Below, one piece after another: positions 48,957 through 51,070 of a DNA stretch of 51,070 nt. Under the pieces are notes generated by a model. That model saw only the letters and a program-made list of their open reading frames with translations, did no database searches and was not told the origin of the DNA. The stretch spans positions 1-51,070 of IMG/VR virus record IMGVR_UViG_3300005096_000013; one strand, given 5' to 3'. This DNA is from a virus. Position 1 is the first letter of the stretch, and each line of letters starts with the position of its first letter. Position numbers and translations under genes: made by a program.

Positions 48957-48970
48957 GGAGCCCGGAGTGA
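48957..48970 (-). repeat. 14-bp repeat, last copy in the window
   Basis: Exact GGAGCCCGGAGTGA lies directly after the stop of the 121-residue gene and ahead of operator copy 2. No copy is found to the right of it. Confidence 0.85.
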
Positions 48971-48971
48971 C

Positions 48972-49337
48972 TCATTGCTTTGATGCCAAGGCTTGTTGCA
49001 GGGCGACTCCGAGCGGTTGACCTGTGGGCAGGTCGTTTTCCACCTTTACGTGCCCACGCATGAGCCGTACCTCTCGTAGGAAGTGGGAACGCAAGGCTTG
49101 GGCGTCCTCAAGAGAGAGATAGGCTCTGGTCTTGCGTGGTATGGCCTTGCTGGTCTTGCGACCCCACGGTTTGGGGTTGAACAGGGCCACGTCCTTGCAG
49201 AGCATTGAGGAATGCCCTTTGTTGTGGTAGATGTCTGCTGTGGACGGCCCACCAGGTGGGGGCGGGATGGTCCGTACCTTGTGGACACGACCCCTACTCA
49301 TAGGGACGAGACCGTATTTCTTTGTAATGTTTTCCAT
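48972..49337 (-). CDS. First gene of the leftward early block, unknown (121 aa)
   Basis: A 121-residue basic protein (MENITKKYGLVPMSRGRVHK ...) with a proline-rich turn (VRTIPPPPGGPSTADIYHNK) and a helical C-terminal half (LSLEDAQALRSHFLREVRLM). ATG 49337 follows GAAAGGTGG, with an operator copy 20 bases upstream (49357-49373) and a consensus promoter about 190 bases upstream. First-gene position suggests an early takeover or regulatory function. No family recognised. Confidence 0.6.
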   Translation of the reverse strand: MENITKKYGLVPMSRGRVHKVRTIPPPPGGPSTADIYHNKGHSSMLCKDVALFNPKPWGRKTSKAIPRKTRAYLSLEDAQALRSHFLREVRLMRGHVKVENDLPTGQPLGVALQQALASKQ

Positions 49338-49356
49338 GCTTTGCCACCTTTCAAAA

Positions 49357-49373
49357 TGTCCGATAATCGGACA
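49357..49373. promoter_or_regulatory. Palindromic operator TGTCCGATAATCGGACA (copy 3)
   Basis: A perfect palindrome between the DnaA-box cluster and the first leftward gene. Confidence 0.75.
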
Positions 49374-49400
49374 AGTTATCAGTTATCCATTGTTTGGTTT

Positions 49401-49431
49401 TGTGGATAACCTGTGGATAACATGTGGATAA
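49401..49431 (+). other. Origin-like cluster: three DnaA boxes
   Basis: TGTGGATAA occurs at 49401-49409, 49412-49420 and 49423-49431, exactly the complement of the DnaA box TTATCCACA, spaced 11 bases (one helical turn) apart. Near-boxes TTATCCATT lie at about 49383 and 49450. An AT-rich stretch (about 49494-49552) follows. This is a good candidate replication origin, flanked by operator copies 3 and 4. Confidence 0.6.
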
Positions 49432-49476
49432 CTTTTACTCAGCTATCCGTTATCCATTATTCACCGTGGCTCAAAA

Positions 49477-49493
49477 TGTCCGATTATCGGACA
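49477..49493. promoter_or_regulatory. Palindromic operator TGTCCGATTATCGGACA (copy 4)
   Basis: A perfect palindrome framed by GGCTCAAAA (49468-49476) and TTTTGAGCC (49508-49516), a nine-base inverted repeat. It lies downstream of the leftward promoter start region, where a bound repressor would block transcription. Confidence 0.75.
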
Positions 49494-49529
49494 AATAAAA
49501 CTATAACTTTTGAGCCATTTCATACATAT

Positions 49530-49557
49530 ATTATACCACGGATTTTAGATTTGTCAA
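49530..49557 (-). promoter_or_regulatory. Consensus sigma70-like leftward early promoter
   Basis: On the minus strand TTGACA (49557-49552) and TATAAT (49535-49530) are perfect consensus boxes separated by 16 bases. Transcription would start near 49522 and run leftward through operator copies 4 and 3 into the first early genes. The strongest promoter visible in the window. Confidence 0.75.
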
Positions 49558-49615
49558 GTCGACGAATAAGCCTAAATTGTTGCCCTGCAAGAGTTTACGT
49601 TTTTGCTGCTTAACG

Positions 49616-50500
49616 TTAAGCAGTGTGTCTTTTTGAGCCATTTTGGCGCTGTTGGTGCGCTGCGTCAAGCGCTGAAAACGTGGTAGAAATATCTTGAGCG
49701 CTGAATCCGGCCGCACCAAGGGACAAACCAGCAATGCGACGACGAAAATCCACACCAAAGGTGTTTTTGGCCAAACTCTCACGCAGGACCTCTAAGTATT
49801 CGGATTCATCCAACATCGCCAGCAAGTTTCGGACTACCCAAAGCCGGGCGGCGTTGGGAAGCTCGGTAACTTGGTCAAAGAGGGTAACCCGTTGCTTGTC
49901 TAAATCCAACGACACGTCTGGCCCGCGCTTAGCTAGCTCATCGGCTTTGTCCTCGACCGATGGCTTATCCGGACCTTTTTTGTCTGGATTCTCATCCGGA
50001 CCTTTATCGTCGGGTTTTTTTGGGGGGGTTTTGGGTGCCAAGCCGTACCTTTTTAGGACGGTAGAACGGCGCTTTTTACCCTTATCCCAATATCCGGCAG
50101 CCAAGTCGGCGCGTAATTTACGCGCGTTGGCTTTGGAAAGCTTGTTGACCGGCAAAGCGACCAGTTTATCGACCTCACTTTCCGTGATTTTCAGCGCTTT
50201 CTCGGTATCGGGTTGCAATTCCAGGAGTTTCCACGAGCGGGAAAATTTGCGCCTATCAAAATCATCCAAACCTATCTGCCTCTTTGCGTAATCCAGAACT
50301 GCTTTACGCAATAATTCTGGATTGTAGTCACCTTCCCGCGCGCGGTAAACTTCCTTATACGCGCTGACCAGTTTTAGGTAAGCCCGCCCGAGCGCTGTGC
50401 CAGCTGCGCGCCAACCGCACAAAGCAGTTGAGGTAGCCTCGCGCTCGTGAGCCGATAATTCGATGATGATTTTTGCGGTTCTTGCTTTTTTTGTTGCCAT
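49616..50500 (-). CDS. Unknown 294-residue protein between inverted repeats
   Basis: A 294-residue Lys/Leu-rich helical protein with a proline-rich linker in the middle (APKTPPKKPDDKGPDENP). The N-terminal part (ATKKARTAKIIIELSAHERE) and helices such as VDKLVALPVNKLSKANARKL suggest a nucleic-acid-binding protein. Codon use has more GCG/CGC than the rest. ATG 50500 has a weak GAAAGTGAG site. Operator copy 5 lies 24 bases upstream and a promoter about 110 bases upstream, so it may repress itself; it is my best candidate for the regulator binding the operators, or for a replication initiator. No family is recognised. Confidence 0.5.
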   Translation of the reverse strand: MATKKARTAKIIIELSAHEREATSTALCGWRAAGTALGRAYLKLVSAYKEVYRAREGDYNPELLRKAVLDYAKRQIGLDDFDRRKFSRSWKLLELQPDTEKALKITESEVDKLVALPVNKLSKANARKLRADLAAGYWDKGKKRRSTVLKRYGLAPKTPPKKPDDKGPDENPDKKGPDKPSVEDKADELAKRGPDVSLDLDKQRVTLFDQVTELPNAARLWVVRNLLAMLDESEYLEVLRESLAKNTFGVDFRRRIAGLSLGAAGFSAQDISTTFSALDAAHQQRQNGSKRHTA

Positions 50501-50523
50501 TTTTTGCTCACTTTCTGGCCAGT

Positions 50524-50540
50524 TGTCCGATTATCGGACA
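50524..50540. promoter_or_regulatory. Palindromic operator TGTCCGATTATCGGACA (copy 5)
   Basis: A perfect palindrome between the predicted promoter (50612-50638) and the start of the 294-residue gene. Confidence 0.75.
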
Positions 50541-50611
50541 ATTTCAGCCATATTGTGCAAGGCAACAATTTAGGCTTATTCGCTTATTCAATTGTTAAAG
50601 AGCCTACAACC

Positions 50612-50638
50612 ATTATACCACATGTTGCGGTAAGTCAA
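50612..50638 (-). promoter_or_regulatory. Leftward promoter for the 294-residue gene
   Basis: On the minus strand TTGACT (50638-50633) and TATAAT (50617-50612) are separated by 15 bases, a little short. Transcription would pass through one arm of the 22-bp inverted repeat and operator copy 5. Confidence 0.5.
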
Positions 50639-50688
50639 ACGCGCTGCCGGTTGTGGAGCCGGTGGCACAATTCAGCGCGCGGATGGGG

Positions 50689-51070
50689 TTATTCCCACGT
50701 TTTTTCGCGGGGGGTGAATCGGCGCGAATGTTGCCGGGTTGGACCGACAAAATCAACCCGGACCGGGTCTCCAACCCGAATACCGGCAGATTCTACGTCA
50801 TCCAATTCCCGGCCGCGCGGGGGTATTGAAAATATTATGGGGCGGATGGTCCGCGCATAAGGCGCAAGGTTCAAGGGGATATTACCGATAATATCTTTAT
50901 CGGTAATGTCACTTACCCGAGCATCCCTAATTACGGGGATAGATTCGCCCGGTTCCCCATCCGGGCTTATCCAATTGGTGAGGCCGTATAAATCAATACG
51001 GCTAGCTGGCTCATTCCAGATGGCCCGCCCAAAAAACTTGTTGGCCAACCAAACCAAAGTGGCGCGGTGG
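50689..51070 (-). CDS. Partial protein of unknown function, open at the window edge
   Basis: The frame ends with TAA at 50689 and stays open to the last base on the minus strand; the only start inside is a TTG at 51057 without a ribosome site, so the N-terminus is probably outside. The visible part is basic and proline/arginine-rich (NLAPYARTIRPIIFSIPPRG, VRVDFVGPTRQHSRRFTPRE). A perfect 11-bp dyad (50881-50907) lies inside it and encodes DITDKDIIGNI. No family is recognised. Confidence 0.4.
   Translation of the reverse strand, partial: HRATLVWLANKFFGRAIWNEPASRIDLYGLTNWISPDGEPGESIPVIRDARVSDITDKDIIGNIPLNLAPYARTIRPIIFSIPPRGRELDDVESAGIRVGDPVRVDFVGPTRQHSRRFTPREKTWE
50881..50907. repeat. 27-bp perfect dyad inside the last frame
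   Basis: ATTACCGATAA (50881-50891) and TTATCGGTAAT (50897-50907) are exact complements around TATCT. The core CCGATAA/TTATCGG resembles the half-sites of the TGTCCGATWATCGGACA operators. It may be another operator type or a hairpin. Confidence 0.5.

Larger units (their letters stand above)
181..48970. repeat. Dispersed 14-bp repeat family TCACTCCGGGCTCC
   Basis: Exact 14-mers on the plus strand start at 762, 844, 876, 2176, 10643, 15142, 15361, 20986, 24579, 32638, 33800, 35550 and 43863. Exact copies of the complement GGAGCCCGGAGTGA start at 19515, 34500, 35983, 42256, 42295, 48097 and 48957. Copies with one mismatch start at 712, 8451, 19983, 20447, 24444, 27975, 29597, 36194 and 42821. 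Weaker ones start at 181, 22640, 27637, 28635 and 28761. Flanks tend to be A/T. None is seen in 2190-8450, 36208-42255, 43877-48096 or beyond 48970. Under a uniform base model a given 14-mer is expected about 0.0004 times on both strands, so chance is excluded. Function is unknown; the asymmetry recalls the 13-bp stoperators of cluster A mycobacteriophages, and Chi-like or uptake-signal roles are alternatives. Confidence 0.9.
49563..50582. repeat. 22-bp perfect inverted repeats flanking one gene
   Basis: The arm starting CGAATAAGCCTAAATTG at 49563-49584 is the exact reverse complement of 50561-50582; allowing one mismatch the match extends inward to 27 bases. The 1-kb interval holds the 294-residue gene and operator copy 5. 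The arms lie just outside the -35 of the leftward promoter and upstream of operator 5. It may be an invertible segment, a transposon-like cassette or a pair of regulator sites. Confidence 0.7.

Noticed and set aside
49734-50291. Rightward 185-residue frame opposite the 294-residue gene
   Set aside because: It is Ser/Arg-rich shadow sequence without a ribosome site, and promoter and operator signals point leftward.

Overview
The window reads as most or all of a tailed double-stranded DNA bacteriophage genome, of podovirus-like (short-tailed) layout, probably assembled from metagenomic or uncultivated material. The evidence is a complete packaging, portal, scaffold, capsid and connector series, large ejection-type proteins, a family A DNA polymerase and recombination set, and no integrase, repressor or host housekeeping genes. 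Strong AGGAG-type ribosome binding sites precede most starts, the code is standard, and promoters look sigma70-like, so the host is a bacterium; a lipoprotein gene suggests an envelope that processes lipoproteins. I cannot name the host. The last frame is still open at the right edge, so the window is either linearised inside a gene or truncated there.

Layout. 1-875: C-rich, gene-poor leader with inverted repeats, operator-like sites and the first copies of a dispersed 14-bp repeat. 876-2051 (leftward): AAA+ ATPase. About 2200: a divergent sigma70-like promoter starts the rightward late block. 2325-28761 (rightward): HTH protein, two overlapping acidic ORFs, large terminase, small membrane protein, portal, scaffold, major capsid, small head genes, a beta-propeller/LamG adhesin-like protein, an Ig/connector fusion, two cysteine-rich proteins, a tail protein and three very large or mid-sized ejection or tape-measure-like proteins. 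28762-29111: convergent, structured intergenic region containing one solitary CRISPR-type repeat. 29112-49337 (leftward): lipoprotein, GroES-like chaperonin, SSB-like protein, Sak4-like ATPase, Fe-S PD-(D/E)XK nuclease, LamG protein, ERCC4-type nuclease, DNA polymerase A, many small unknown genes, two tRNA-like remnants, uracil-DNA glycosylase, MazG-like enzyme, and then a ubiquitin-like cassette (E1, JAMM peptidase, E2 fused to a tandem zinc-knuckle array, Ub-like protein). 49338-51070: origin-like DnaA boxes, consensus promoters, shared palindromic operators and a gene flanked by 22-bp inverted repeats.

How it works together. Leftward early transcription probably starts at the consensus promoter near 49.54 kb and is governed by a regulator that binds TGTCCGATWATCGGACA, found five times just upstream of leftward genes. 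It delivers the ubiquitin-like cassette, nucleotide quality-control enzymes (MazG, UDG), the replication/recombination set and a chaperonin. Late rightward transcription from about 2.2 kb makes the virion. The two waves meet at 28.8-29.1 kb.

Most unusual features: (1) about 20 exact and roughly ten near copies of TCACTCCGGGCTCC scattered through genes and gaps in both orientations and all six reading frames; (2) the solitary CRISPR-like repeat, a candidate RNA-based anti-CRISPR; (3) the phage-borne E1/E2/JAMM/Ub-like cassette with an E2-zinc array fusion. All functional statements come from reading the sequence; no database search was run.
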